DNA of 64,000 nucleotides from Deltaproteobacteria bacterium (GCA_021831785.1 JAKBMB010000033.1:1-64000), one strand, 5' to 3'; shown: positions 52,542 through 62,124, counted from the first letter of the stretch. Made by a program: numbers and translations. Notes: generated by a model not told the origin, from the letters alone.

Positions 52542-53378
52542 ATGGTGCTACGGTCTCCGCCAGCCGTGACACGAGCTTTGGCGGCCCTCGAGGGCCGCGT
52601 CGGCATACGCCTCGTCACGCGGACCACGCGCCGTGTCTCCCCTACTGAGGTTGGCCGCTGCCTCGCCGAGCGGGCTCGTGTGCTGTTGAGCGAATACGAT
52701 GCAGCGGTGACAGGCCTGTCGGACTCTTCGGTTCGCGGCCTACTACGTATCACGGCTCCGCTGCAATTCGGCTGCCGTCATGTCACTCCGCTTGTAACCA
52801 ACTTCCTTGACACCTTTCCCGAGATGCAGCTCGAACTGATACTCAACGACCGCAACCTGGATTTGGTCGAGGAAAGCATCGACGTAGCGGTTCGAATTGG
52901 GCCTCTTTCGGACTCCGCCCTCCTCGTTAGGCGTGTGGGAGAGGTTCGAAGGGTTGTCGTGGCCAGCCCCGGCTATCTGGCCAAGCGCGGCGTTCCGAAG
53001 AAACCGGCAGATCTGCTCGCTCATGACACAATTTTTGGCACGGCGAGATCGGAGCCGTTGGAATGGCGGTTTGGATCAGCGAAGCGGGCCACCATAGTCC
53101 GGCTTTCGCCGCGGCTGCTCGTCAACGAGGTTGAAGCTCAGCTCATGGCGGCCAAGGCCGGCCGCGGGATCGCGCGAGTCTTGTCCTATCAGGTTGCCGA
53201 AGAGCTTTCGGCGGGATCGCTCGTCCCTCTGCTGCGTCCTTTCGAGCCGCCTCCCCTGCCGGTTCAACTCGTCGTCCCCGGCGGCAGCCACATGCCACCG
53301 AAAGTCAGAGTCTTCCTTGATTACGCGGCAGAGGCATTGCGCAAATTGCGCGTTATCCGCCGCTTGGATGACGCGTGA
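52542..53378 (+). pseudogene. LysR-type regulator lacking the start of its DNA-binding domain
   Basis: From about 52550 the frame gives SPPAVTRALAALEGRVGIRL and VTRTTRRVSPTEVG, the second half of a LysR helix-turn-helix, then a complete effector domain (LLRITAPLQFGCRHVTPLVT, FPEMQLELILND, VAVRIGPLSDSALLVRRVGE). The first ~25 residues of the family (the initial helix) are missing and upstream codons do not supply them. Either a truncated gene or a sequence error. A C-terminal portion could still be expressed. Confidence 0.6.
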
Positions 53379-53518
53379 GGATGTTGGCGAGAGGATGTGC
53401 CCTTGCGGTTTGGGCGTGTTGAAATTGGACTCTGGAATAGCGCGGCGCGCCGGCGCAACCTCGCCAGCCGAACCGGCGCCCAGCGGCGCGGTCTCGGCCC
53501 GACGACGCTACGCTCCCG

Positions 53519-54157
53519 CTATCGCTGAGCGGAGCCGGCGTTGGCCGGTTGACCCGCGCGCGAGGCCGGCTGCCCTTCGCGGCCCGGCTCCGGCGAGGCG
53601 GAAGACGGCGCGGCGGCCTGCGCGGCTGAAGCTTCGACCGCCTCCCACTGGCGGCCGAGATGAAGCGGCGTCAGGTAGAGCTTATCGCGCCCAACGACGC
53701 GCACGTACTGGGACGTCTTCGACGGATTTAGGCTGCCGAAGTCGATCGTACATGCGGCCTTGCCGTCGACAAACAGGGTGACGCGATAGCGCTCCGGCGC
53801 AAGTCCGAACTGCGCGAGCGCAGCCGTACCGTATTGCGCCTTGTCAATCACGCGCGAGGGAGCGGTAACCTCAAGGAAGCGGAGCGCCGCTGCGACGCGC
53901 CGGTTTAAGACCTCCTGCCCGGAGGCATCGGGCCGATCAGCGTCTACCCAGTGCTTGGAGGCGGTGCGTGTCAACCGAAAAATCGCCCCGTGCGCGCGAA
54001 GTTCAATTTGGTTGGCGCGACTTGGGAGTTTTTCTATGATGCCGGCGGGCGTGAAGCGCACAAGGCCCCCTTCGCCGGGCACATGGCCGGACAGCGCCAG
54101 TGCGGCAATCAAGGCGGTTCCGAGAAGCACGCCCGCGATGGCTAGAAGCGCTCGCAC
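53519..54157 (-). CDS. DUF4340-type protein of Gld-like ABC cluster
   Basis: 212 residues from GTG. One N-terminal helix (LLAIAGVLLGTALIAALAL) and an exported domain (ANQIELRAHGAIFRLTRTAS, HWVDADRPDASGQEVLNRRV, QFGLAPERYRVTLFVDGKAA), then an Ala/Ser/Pro-rich tail. DUF4340 proteins follow GldA-F-G-type ABC genes and are thought to be periplasmic accessory parts. About 140 bases downstream of the GldG-like gene on the same strand. Confidence 0.75.
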   Translation of the reverse strand: MRALLAIAGVLLGTALIAALALSGHVPGEGGLVRFTPAGIIEKLPSRANQIELRAHGAIFRLTRTASKHWVDADRPDASGQEVLNRRVAAALRFLEVTAPSRVIDKAQYGTAALAQFGLAPERYRVTLFVDGKAACTIDFGSLNPSKTSQYVRVVGRDKLYLTPLHLGRQWEAVEASAAQAAAPSSASPEPGREGQPASRAGQPANAGSAQR

Positions 54158-54297
54158 AAATCCGCCAAAGACTCGGCTTCAGGCGCATTCTGGGGTGGAA
54201 CGCAAATCGTTGTCGGCCTCTTTTCGCGCCAGCTTGCGCAAGGTTTAATCCGTCGCCCTTCTATCCGAACTGCTGAAAACTTTAATCGTCGCCGGCC

Positions 54298-55959
54298 TTA
54301 TCGGCGACGCCACCAAACCAAGGTTCCGACCAACGCTACGCTCAGGGGCAAGAGAATGTCGACCACAGTGAATATCGCCTTCATCTGGTAATTGGTCAGC
54401 ACGACCTGGGGCTCGGCATAGGTTTCGGGCTTGACCGATGGCGCAGACTCGTCGCCCGCCAGCCAGCGTATGATCGCAACCGCGAGCGCCCCGTTTGACA
54501 CCGAGGCAAAGTATGCGTTGGTCGCGAAAGCGCTATCGCCTACGACGACCAGCCTGAACGGCGAGGCGCCGGCGGGCGCACCCGGCCATCGACCGCTCGC
54601 GGCAACCGCAAGGACGCGCGGGCCGGTTCTTTGCGCGCTCTGCGCGTCCGGTGCAGCGGCGTCAGAGCCGCCCGGCATAGCGGCAGTGGCGCCGGTAGCC
54701 TTTTCGGCGGGCAACGCGCCGGGCTCCAGGCGCAGGTAGCTGTCCTTGGTGCTGGAGAAAAGCGGCATGAGCTTAACCCCGGGCGGCGGCTCCAGAAGGA
54801 CAATCGGACGAGCGCCAGGGAAAAACGTAAGCGCCAGATGCTCGGTGATCGGATGGGGAGGATAGTAGGGAATCGCCACCTTCTCGGGATCGGTCGCGTA
54901 ATGATCGGTCGGGTCGAGGACCGTAGCCGCTAAAAGCTTGATACCGACGCGCTCAAGGACGGCTTCGAAGCTCGGCCCGATCGGCGAATATGGGTCGTAC
55001 ATGAGCAAAAGGCGGCCGCCCGCGGCCAAATAATTGGTCAGCACGCGGCCCTCTTCCGGCGCGTACGCGACGCGCGGTCCGCTGTCGACGACTGCCGCGC
55101 ACTGGGGACTGATCGCGGACGCCTTGGTCAGATCTATCTGCTCAGGTTTGTAGCCCAAATTGGTCAAAGAAAGGTACAGGCGGTCGAAGCCGCTGTCTTT
55201 GCCTTCAAGGATATCGCCCCCGCCCTGTATGTCGTGCGCACGCAGGGTCTCCGTGTGGGTGTAATAGAATTGAATGCCGCCGGGCTCGAAGAACTCGCCG
55301 TGTCCGACGACGAAACAGACGGTCTTCATTTTTTGCCTTAGCGCGCGCAAAACGGCGAACGCCATTTGCGTCAGGTCGGTGGTGTTCTCAACGGTTGCCC
55401 GCCGCCCATCGGCCTCGACGATGACCGTATTGTAGAACCTTATTTGGTAGCGGCGGGCGAGCGCGGGCTCGGTGTCGGGATCGATCACGCGCAGGTGAAA
55501 ACGTTCATTGGAGCGTGCCAGCGTCTGGAGCAGATCCTTGGAGCGCAAAGCCTCGGGATCGTCGTCGTGATAGAAGTAAATGAAGTTGACATCACGGCTA
55601 AGGCCGCGCACCACGGCCTGCGCCTGTTCGGGCGGGGTGTAGGTTCCTTCGCGCGTTAGGTCGAAATGCACGTCATGGACGTAGAGCGCCATGTTGGCGA
55701 GCAGCGTGAGCGCCGCGGCGAAGACGACGATGACGCTGTTCAGAGCAAAGCCGGGCCATCGACTCAGCCGCATCTGAACCGGCATGCGCAACCCAAAGAT
55801 AAACAGGAATGTCAGCGCCGCCGCCCAGGCCCCGAACAGGAGCACGTTGGCACCGTCGCGGGTCACGGCAAAGAACCTTGCGGCTAGACTTAAGCTCAGC
55901 GCAACCGCCAGCAGCGCGGCGCCGAACCAGACCAAACGTCCGCTCCCGTGAGTTCTCAT
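54298..55959 (-). CDS. GldG-like ABC transporter accessory protein
   Basis: 553 residues. Three N-terminal helices, then a periplasmic ABC_transp_aux domain (about 110-430; DLTREGTYTPPEQAQAVVRG, FYHDDDPEALRSKDLLQTLA, TVCFVVGHGEFFEPGG, LLLMYDPYSPIGP) and a C-terminal helix (IFTVVDILLPLSVALVGTLV). A Gly/Ala/Pro-rich linker lies about 430-460. GldG-type proteins pair with GldA/GldF ABC subunits in gliding or export systems; here no gliding genes are seen nearby. Confidence 0.85.
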   Translation of the reverse strand: MRTHGSGRLVWFGAALLAVALSLSLAARFFAVTRDGANVLLFGAWAAALTFLFIFGLRMPVQMRLSRWPGFALNSVIVVFAAALTLLANMALYVHDVHFDLTREGTYTPPEQAQAVVRGLSRDVNFIYFYHDDDPEALRSKDLLQTLARSNERFHLRVIDPDTEPALARRYQIRFYNTVIVEADGRRATVENTTDLTQMAFAVLRALRQKMKTVCFVVGHGEFFEPGGIQFYYTHTETLRAHDIQGGGDILEGKDSGFDRLYLSLTNLGYKPEQIDLTKASAISPQCAAVVDSGPRVAYAPEEGRVLTNYLAAGGRLLLMYDPYSPIGPSFEAVLERVGIKLLAATVLDPTDHYATDPEKVAIPYYPPHPITEHLALTFFPGARPIVLLEPPPGVKLMPLFSSTKDSYLRLEPGALPAEKATGATAAMPGGSDAAAPDAQSAQRTGPRVLAVAASGRWPGAPAGASPFRLVVVGDSAFATNAYFASVSNGALAVAIIRWLAGDESAPSVKPETYAEPQVVLTNYQMKAIFTVVDILLPLSVALVGTLVWWRRR

Positions 55960-55971
55960 CGCGGCGTCCGC

Positions 55972-56673
55972 CTAGCGGCGGCCGAGCGCCCGCACGCTGA
56001 GAAATACCCCGAGCAGCGTCGCGCTCATAAAGTATCCGGCGTCGGACAGGTATAGAGAACCGGTGGCAAACGGAACGAAGTGGGCCGCGAGCGAAAGGTT
56101 CGTCACCAACGCGTCGTAGGGATCGGGCAGCAGGAAGCCGAAGTCGTCGATCGACCACAACAGCAAAAAGACCCCCAGCGAGGCAAGCGCCGCGACGATC
56201 TGGTTAGACGTAAGGCTTGAAGCCAGCAGCCCAATTGCGCTGAGCGCGGCGCCAAGCAGGAACAGGCCCAGATATCCACTATAAATCGGACCCCAATCCG
56301 GCTCGCCAAAAATCGCCAGCACCACCGCGTAGCTGCCCGACAACCCTAGCATCACCAGGATCAGGGTCATAGCCGCGCAAAACTTAGCCAGGACGATCTG
56401 CACCTCGCTGACCGGGGAGGTCAGCAAAAGCTCGATCGTCCCCAGCCGGCGCTCTTCGGCCACAAGCCGCATCGTGATTATCGGCACGGTTAGCAAGAAC
56501 AGGACGTACATCTGGAAGAACAGATGGACCAGGCTCGCTGTTTTGTTAAGGAAAAGCGCCACGCTGAAGGTGTAGCCCATGACCAAGAGGAACATCGCCG
56601 CCAGCACGTAGACAATCTCCGACGAAAACAGCGCCCTTTCCTCTTTGAGCAGCAAGAGTCTGAAGCCCCTCAT
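55972..56673 (-). CDS. GldF-like ABC-2 permease
   Basis: 233 residues with six helices. Starts LLLLKEERALFSSEIVYVLA and contains MRLVAEERRLGTIELLLTSP, the cytoplasmic EERxxGTxE motif of ABC-2/NosY/GldF permeases. 12-base gap to the GldG-like gene and a 4-base overlap with the ATPase gene upstream show a single operon. Confidence 0.9.
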   Translation of the reverse strand: MRGFRLLLLKEERALFSSEIVYVLAAMFLLVMGYTFSVALFLNKTASLVHLFFQMYVLFLLTVPIITMRLVAEERRLGTIELLLTSPVSEVQIVLAKFCAAMTLILVMLGLSGSYAVVLAIFGEPDWGPIYSGYLGLFLLGAALSAIGLLASSLTSNQIVAALASLGVFLLLWSIDDFGFLLPDPYDALVTNLSLAAHFVPFATGSLYLSDAGYFMSATLLGVFLSVRALGRR

Positions 56674-57662
56674 AGCGGCGCCTCCGGCTGCCGTCTGGTC
56701 AAGCTCAGAAAAATTTGCTCGAGGTCGGTCGATACGTCGGCGAGCTCCGCCAGCGCAAACCCATGGCCGACTACGGCGCCGGCCAGGCGCGCGGCGAGCT
56801 CCTCCGCTCGCGGTTCGGCTTCAACCACATACGTCGCGGCACCGTCCTGGCCGCCCGCCTCGCATTCGACGCTGCGCACGCCGGCAACGCGCGCAAGCAG
56901 CGCCTGCACCTGCTCCGGGACGCCCGCGACGCTTAGACGAATGCGCCTGGTCGGCCCGCCTTGCGTCAGCGCGTGATCGGCCAAAAGCTTGCCCTCGAGC
57001 AGAATCATCACCCGGTCCGCCATCTTCTGCATCTCGGCCAGAATATGAGTCGCTATCAGCACGGTCTTGACGCCGGCGAGCGAGCGCACCAACTCACGGG
57101 TCGAGATGATCTGCTGCGGATCGAGCCCGTTGGTAGGCTCGTCCATCACCAGCACGCGCGGATCGCTGACCAGCGCCTGCGCCAGCGCCACGCGCTGGCG
57201 GTAGCCGCGCGAGAGCTTGCCAATGAGAACCTTTAGAAAGGAGCCCAGCTCGAGCCGCTCGGAAACTTCGTCCACGGCGCGCGCGGCAGCGGCCGGCGCA
57301 AGTCCCTTAAGCTGCGCCATAAAACTCAAAAACTCGGCCACCCGCATATTATTGTAAAGTGGGATATCCTCGGGAACGTAGCCTATCTGCGCGCGCAGCC
57401 CGGCGGGGTCTTCGAGCGCATCAACGCCGCCGACCAACGCTTTGCCGCTCGTCGGCCTCAGATAGCCGGTAAGGATGCGCAGGGTGGTCGTCTTGCCCGA
57501 ACCGTTGGGGCCAAGCAGCCCCACCACTTCGCCCGGCGCAATCGAGAAGGAAAGGCCCTTGAGCGCTTGGCGCGGGCCGTACCACTTCGTTAGGTTCTCG
57601 ACGAAGATCGCAGAAGGGGCGTGTCCTGGTCTGTCGAATTCCTCGGCGCTCGGGGCGTCCAT
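56670..57662 (-). CDS. GldA-like ABC ATP-binding protein
   Basis: About 330 residues from ATG 57662 (the frame is open from 57755 but the extension is across a hairpin region). Walker A GPNGSGKTTT, the Q-loop in IGYVPEDIPLYNNM, signature LSRGYRQR, Walker B VLVMDEPTNGLDP and switch His ATHIL. C-terminal ~90 residues are a regulatory DUF4162-like part. Drives the GldF/GldG-type transporter encoded downstream. Confidence 0.9.
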   Translation of the reverse strand: MDAPSAEEFDRPGHAPSAIFVENLTKWYGPRQALKGLSFSIAPGEVVGLLGPNGSGKTTTLRILTGYLRPTSGKALVGGVDALEDPAGLRAQIGYVPEDIPLYNNMRVAEFLSFMAQLKGLAPAAAARAVDEVSERLELGSFLKVLIGKLSRGYRQRVALAQALVSDPRVLVMDEPTNGLDPQQIISTRELVRSLAGVKTVLIATHILAEMQKMADRVMILLEGKLLADHALTQGGPTRRIRLSVAGVPEQVQALLARVAGVRSVECEAGGQDGAATYVVEAEPRAEELAARLAGAVVGHGFALAELADVSTDLEQIFLSLTRRQPEAPL

Positions 57663-57738
57663 TGTTGCAGCCGTCCTGTGGCCAGCGACATCCGCCCTTG
57701 CGCTCTCGCGGGGGAAGAAGCGAGCACCAGATTCGCAC

Positions 57739-57824
57739 ACGCGGTCTCGCCGCAAACCGGCGAGACCGCGTGCTTCAAGCTCACTGCGCGGCCCGCCCGC
57801 GGCGCGCTTGAGCGCGCCGCGGGC
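57739..57824. repeat. Two tandem perfect hairpins
   Basis: ACGCGGTCTCGCCG-caaac-CGGCGAGACCGCGT (57739-57771) and GCCCGCGGCGCGCT-tg-AGCGCGCCGCGGGC (57795-57824), both 14 bp perfect stems. Between two minus-strand genes. There is no T-run in the minus-strand direction, so not classic terminators; a T-run follows on the plus strand at 57840. They may act as transcription or mRNA boundaries. Confidence 0.5.
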
Positions 57825-57845
57825 CTAAGGCCTTAGCAGCTTTTT

Positions 57846-58751
57846 TTAGTCGTAATACTCCGGCGCGTGCTTGTGGGCCTTGAAGGTCTCAGGATCGTGC
57901 GCGAAGATCACGTCGCCGTTTTCCGTATCGCGCACCCGCTTAATCCACTGGTATCCCTCGAGCGTACCGCTGGGGCTGTAAACCAGACCGATGCTGGGAA
58001 GGATGTCCTTGTCCAGATTTTCCTTAAGATAACAAGCGTCGCTGGTCAGTACGACGGTACCCGTGCGCGGAAGGCGCACGACCATAACCTCGCTTCCCGG
58101 CGTATGGCCGACCGACCGATGAATGTAAATACTGCCGTCGCCAAAGAGATCGAGATCGCCGTTTAGCTGAATGACCTTCTGTGCGTTCGGAAGCGGATTG
58201 CCGATACCCGAGCGCAGCATATTGAAGTCAGTCGCGATATAGTTCGCCGCGGCCCCTGGAGGCGCCCAAAAGGCGGCTTGCATCTCATCGGTCTGAAAAA
58301 CGACCGTCGCCTTAGGAAACAGGCCCACGTTGCCCGCGTGGTCGAGGTGCATGTGGCCGAGGACAACGTAATTGATGTCCCCTGGGGTCATGCCGATCTT
58401 TTGCAACTGGGCTACCACCGCCAGGTTCGGGCTGCGATCAGGATTGTAGATGTGGGTTAGCGGACCCCAATAATTCGGATCTTTGATGATTATGTCGTTG
58501 ACCCCGGTGTCAAACATGATGTTGCCCTTGGGATGCTTGATCACGAAAAAGGCCACCGGGATTGTAAAGGTAGTGTTGGGCGCCCCGTTTTGAAGCGCCG
58601 CCTTGGGGAACGGCCCGAGGTAATGCGAGGTAAAGACATAAAGCCGCATCCCCTCGGGCGAAGCTGCCAGCGCCATCGAGCTTAGCGCCGCGGCCAACAA
58701 CACGCCGACCGCCCCACCTAACAGCCATCGTCGAAAACCTGTCCCACCCAT
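57846..58751 (-). CDS. Secreted metallo-beta-lactamase-fold hydrolase, N-acyl-homoserine-lactonase-like
   Basis: About 301 residues from ATG 58751 (GGGGGA about ten bases upstream). A signal peptide (WLLGGAVGVLLAAALSSMAL) precedes the hydrolase domain. Metal motif HxHxDH in VVLGHMHLDHAGN (about 128-140), another His in YIHRSVGHTPGSEVMVV, a later Asp (VVLTSDACYLK), and HDPETF. This layout is typical of AHL lactonase-like and related lactonases, acting in the periplasm. Quorum quenching is possible; substrate not proved. Confidence 0.85.
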   Translation of the reverse strand: MGGTGFRRWLLGGAVGVLLAAALSSMALAASPEGMRLYVFTSHYLGPFPKAALQNGAPNTTFTIPVAFFVIKHPKGNIMFDTGVNDIIIKDPNYWGPLTHIYNPDRSPNLAVVAQLQKIGMTPGDINYVVLGHMHLDHAGNVGLFPKATVVFQTDEMQAAFWAPPGAAANYIATDFNMLRSGIGNPLPNAQKVIQLNGDLDLFGDGSIYIHRSVGHTPGSEVMVVRLPRTGTVVLTSDACYLKENLDKDILPSIGLVYSPSGTLEGYQWIKRVRDTENGDVIFAHDPETFKAHKHAPEYYD

Positions 58752-58995
58752 AACTCTATTTTCCCCCTTTGCTCTTGAGCTAGCCGCGGAGCGAGCAAGC
58801 TTCAGACAGAGACCGCTGCCCCACCCGGTCCGCAGACCCTCCCTGCGAAGAGTCGTCCGGGCTTTCCGGTACAGAAGATGTGTAGCGAAATCCTCTGACC
58901 TTTGCAAGCTCTTACACGCTGCCCTCGATACGAATTGCGCCACCCATGCCCCTGCCGGCGCAAACGTCCTCAGAGCGTGTAACCGCTCGCAAATA

Positions 58996-59009
58996 TATAA
59001 TGGACAATT
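58996..59009 (+). promoter_or_regulatory. Candidate -10 box for leaderless yjbQ mRNA
   Basis: TATAAT (58996-59001) ends eight bases before the YjbQ ATG, the distance expected for a transcription start at or next to the start codon. No Shine-Dalgarno is present. No good -35 was found. Confidence 0.4.
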
Positions 59010-59411
59010 ATGCGGCTGAAGATTCGCACGACAAAGAGTAAGGAAGTTCTGGACATTACCGAGCGGTTGAACGAGCTTGTGCGAGGCGAAAATCTTCGCC
59101 AAGGGTTATGCCATCTGTTCATCTTGCATACCACGGCGGCGCTGACGACGGCCGACCTGGACCCGGGCACCGATCTCGACATGCTCGACGCGTTCACCGC
59201 GATGGTTCCCCAGCGCCGCTATCGCCACCCGCACGACCCTACGCACGTAAGCGACCATATTCTCTCGTCGCTGATCGGCGCCTTGCTGACGGTGCCGGTC
59301 GAAGCCGGCGGCTTGTTGCTCGGCACCTGGCAGCGCGTAGTGCTGATTGAATTCGCCGGACCGCGCGCACGCGAAATAGAGGTTCGGCTCAGCTCGCCCT
59401 GCGTCGATTAG
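59010..59411 (+). CDS. yjbQ: YjbQ/UPF0047 family protein
   Basis: 133 residues, full-length: LKIRTTKSKEVLDITERLNE, GLCHLFILHTTAALTTADLD, HDPTHVSDHILSSLIGALLT, and TWQRVVLIEFAGPRAREIEV. The family has conserved His residues and was linked to thiamin-phosphate synthase activity, though its role is unclear. Starts without a ribosome site, six to eight bases after a TATAAT box. Confidence 0.93.
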   Translation: MRLKIRTTKSKEVLDITERLNELVRGENLRQGLCHLFILHTTAALTTADLDPGTDLDMLDAFTAMVPQRRYRHPHDPTHVSDHILSSLIGALLTVPVEAGGLLLGTWQRVVLIEFAGPRAREIEVRLSSPCVD

Positions 59412-59504
59412 GACCGCGCCGCACGCGGTTAGCCGAGGGCTTGACATGCGGCCTCTAAAGCCGACGGCGACCGCGGCAGTGAACGCTCCGCGCCGATGCC
59501 GATC

Positions 59505-60722
59505 TCACAACAGAACTTGCGTCCGCCTGAGCTCCTCTATTTCGTCGGGCGCAAACCCGAGCATACCGCCCAAGATCTCGTCGGTATGCTCTCCCAAGAG
59601 CGGCGCGGGTCTCCTGAGCTCGCCCGGCGTGCGGCTCAGGCGATGTTGGAAGCCTTCATAAGGCGACGAACCCATTTCTTTATGGTCCAGCCAGTGCCAA
59701 AAGCCGAAGGCCGCCAAATTGGGGTCGCCGTGCAGATCGGTGCAACTTTGCACCCGATAAGCCGGCACGCCGTTGGCCTGAAGCTGCTCGACCAACTCCT
59801 CCGCATGCCGTCCGCGCACAAGGCCGCCGATAAAATGATCGAGCTCGTCGAAGGCTTCCAACCGGCCGCGCATGGTCGCGAAGCGCGGTTCATAGTCGGC
59901 CCCGCCTAGTACCCGCATTAGGGCACGCCACTGCGCGTCGTCGGCAACCGCCAGGGCGACCCACCGTTCATGGCCGGACTCGTCGGCGCACCGATACGCC
60001 TCATGCGGGGCATAGCGCTGCGAACGGTTAGCTTGGGCCTTCAAAACGCGGCCGGTCGCGAAGTAATCAACCAGCGCCGGCGCGAGGTTTTGCAGCGACG
60101 CTTCATACTGGGCCAAATCGACATATTGGCCGCAGCCGGTGCGCCGGCGATAGGCAAGCGCCGAAAGCAGGGCGATCGCGACAAAGCGCGTGGAGACGAA
60201 ATCCGTATACGCGCCGTACGGCGGACACGGAGAGCCCTCGGGATAACCGCTGATGTAATAGAAGCCGGAGAGTCCGCTCATAAGCTGGCCGAAGCCGGGG
60301 AACTCGGCGCGCGGACCGCTTTGCCCCTGAAGGCAGGTCGAGAGCATCACGAGTTCCGGTTTCAACTTGCGCAAAGAATCGTAGTCAAGGCCATACTGCC
60401 GCAGCACGCGCGGAGTGAAGCTCTCGACCACCACCTCCGCCCAACTGACGAGCTTAAGCGCTATCTCTCTCGCTTTGGGCCGGCTCAAGTCCAGCGCAAG
60501 GCTCCTCTTCGAGGTGTTGTAGCTGGCAAAGAACTGGCTCCTATTGACTCCCGGCGACCCATCCTTCCACGGCGGCGCCATGCGCAAGGTGTCGGGACGT
60601 ACTGCCGACTCGATTCGGATTACGTCGGCGCCGTTATCGGCCAGATATTTGGTCGCCACCGGACCGACGCCGACCCAGCTAAAATCAAGCACCCGCAAGC
60701 CTTCCAGCGCGTAACGTGTCAT
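59505..60722 (-). CDS. CaiB/BaiF-type CoA-transferase (class III)
   Basis: About 405 residues (ATG 60722; frame from 60734). Opening YALEGLRVLDFSWVGVGPVA, then VIRIESAVRPDTLR, YNTSKRSLALDLSRPKAREI and ADVVVESFTP-type text, PEGSPCPPYGAYTDFVSTRF (loop) and the C-terminal CoA-transferase end. The Asp in VLDFSW is at an expected position for this fold but the catalytic Asp of the family (about residue 170, after GGP/GAY) is in AYTDFVS. Class III enzymes move CoA between acids. Tandem with a second member. Confidence 0.88.
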   Translation of the reverse strand: MTRYALEGLRVLDFSWVGVGPVATKYLADNGADVIRIESAVRPDTLRMAPPWKDGSPGVNRSQFFASYNTSKRSLALDLSRPKAREIALKLVSWAEVVVESFTPRVLRQYGLDYDSLRKLKPELVMLSTCLQGQSGPRAEFPGFGQLMSGLSGFYYISGYPEGSPCPPYGAYTDFVSTRFVAIALLSALAYRRRTGCGQYVDLAQYEASLQNLAPALVDYFATGRVLKAQANRSQRYAPHEAYRCADESGHERWVALAVADDAQWRALMRVLGGADYEPRFATMRGRLEAFDELDHFIGGLVRGRHAEELVEQLQANGVPAYRVQSCTDLHGDPNLAAFGFWHWLDHKEMGSSPYEGFQHRLSRTPGELRRPAPLLGEHTDEILGGMLGFAPDEIEELRRTQVLL

Positions 60723-60864
60723 CGGCCATCCCACCCTTGGTCTTGCTTCTCGCAGATGCCGGCCGCGCCAACGCCAGGGGCGATGCCTGCGCGACGCGTC
60801 ATCCTTTTGTCCTCATTATCCTCACTTTATCCTGATTGTTCCGGGCGCATCTTGCGCCGCTGGG

Positions 60865-62124
60865 CTAGATGGCGCCGCAGGCCCTAAGCCGCGAGATTTC
60901 CACCGGGCTCAGCCGCAACAGGTCGCCGTACACTTGCATGTTGTGCTCGCCCAGCATAGGCGGCCTTCGTGGGGCCTTGAGCGGAGTCAGCGAAAAGCGC
61001 GCGAACGGCCCGGGCAGAACCAAGGTTCGATCCAGTACGTCATTCGCGACCCAAGCGAAAAAATCGCGCGCTCGAAGCTGCTCGTCCTCGGCGATTTCGG
61101 CGACGTTGTAGACCGGGGCGATCAAGATACGCCGCTTGATAGCCTCGGCGTAAATCTCTTGCTTATTCATGGTCATGAAGAAGCGCTCAATAGCGTCTTC
61201 GAGTTCCGCCACCTCCTTGAGGTCGCGCTCGGTGGCCTGCATGAAAAAGCCGGGCACCCATGAGACCCAGTCCATCACCAGCATCCAATCGCTGGCAAAA
61301 CCCTTCTCCGCCATCCACTGAACCAGGGCGCGCGTCGACGGCGCTCCGTTCGGTCCGCCGATTACCAGCGCCGACACGTAGCCGTCAGCGCAGCGAAACA
61401 GGAGCCTTCGGCTGATGAAGCCGAAATTGAAGCGGCGGCCCGAGCGCTCTAGGTGCGCACCGTGGAAGACCGGCATCGCCTGCTCATTCATGAGCATCCA
61501 GACCACGCAGGCCTGCATGTCAATCACCACGTGCTGACCCAAGTCGTCGGCGAGCCGCGCATGATAGGCAAGCAGGGCGGCCACCGCCGCCTCGGCGCCG
61601 GCCAGCAGCCCGGCTTGGGGAAGGCTCATCTGCAACGGCGCACGCTCCGGCTCACCCATCAGGTACATCACTCCGCCGGCGGCCCAAACCACGATGTCCG
61701 CGGCGCGGTAATTGCGCCCCGGTCCCCGGTCGCCGAACGGAGTTATCGAGACGTAAACCAGGCGCTGATTCAACGCGGCCAGATGTTCGAACCCAAGCCC
61801 CAGCGTATCCATATAGCCCGGCTGGAACGACTCGATTAAAAAATCGGCCTTCACCGCCAGCGCGCGCAGAAGCTCGCGTGCGTCGGCCCGCTCGAGGTTA
61901 AGCGTCGCCGAGCGCTTGCCGGCCTCGTAGGCGATGAAGTAAAGGCTTGAATCGAGACCGGGCGAGTCGTCAAGAAATGGCGGGATGCGCCTGGTCGGCG
62001 ACCCCTCAAGCGGCTCGACTTTGATTACGTCCGCGCCTAGGTCAGCAAATATCTTGCCACAGAGCGCGCCCTTGTCGTCGCTCAGGTCGAGCACCCTAAT
62101 ATGGCCGAGAGGCGCGTCGGACAT
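60865..62124 (-). CDS. CaiB/BaiF-type CoA-transferase (class III), second copy
   Basis: About 419 residues from ATG 62124 (AAGGAG nine bases upstream; frame opens 62196). HIRVLDLSDDKGALCGKIFA, LGADVIKVEPLEGSPTRRIP, YFIAYEAGKRSATLNLERAD, FLIESFQPGYMDTLGLG, LVYVSITPFGDRGPGRNYRA and VNDVLDRTLVLPGPFARFSL. It differs considerably from the first copy, so the two probably have distinct substrates or form a heteromer. 130-base gap. Confidence 0.9.
   Translation of the reverse strand: MSDAPLGHIRVLDLSDDKGALCGKIFADLGADVIKVEPLEGSPTRRIPPFLDDSPGLDSSLYFIAYEAGKRSATLNLERADARELLRALAVKADFLIESFQPGYMDTLGLGFEHLAALNQRLVYVSITPFGDRGPGRNYRAADIVVWAAGGVMYLMGEPERAPLQMSLPQAGLLAGAEAAVAALLAYHARLADDLGQHVVIDMQACVVWMLMNEQAMPVFHGAHLERSGRRFNFGFISRRLLFRCADGYVSALVIGGPNGAPSTRALVQWMAEKGFASDWMLVMDWVSWVPGFFMQATERDLKEVAELEDAIERFFMTMNKQEIYAEAIKRRILIAPVYNVAEIAEDEQLRARDFFAWVANDVLDRTLVLPGPFARFSLTPLKAPRRPPMLGEHNMQVYGDLLRLSPVEISRLRACGAI

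Noticed and set aside
57840-57848. T-run after hairpin as a terminator
   Set aside because: The T-run is on the plus strand, but the neighbouring genes are all read on the minus strand.
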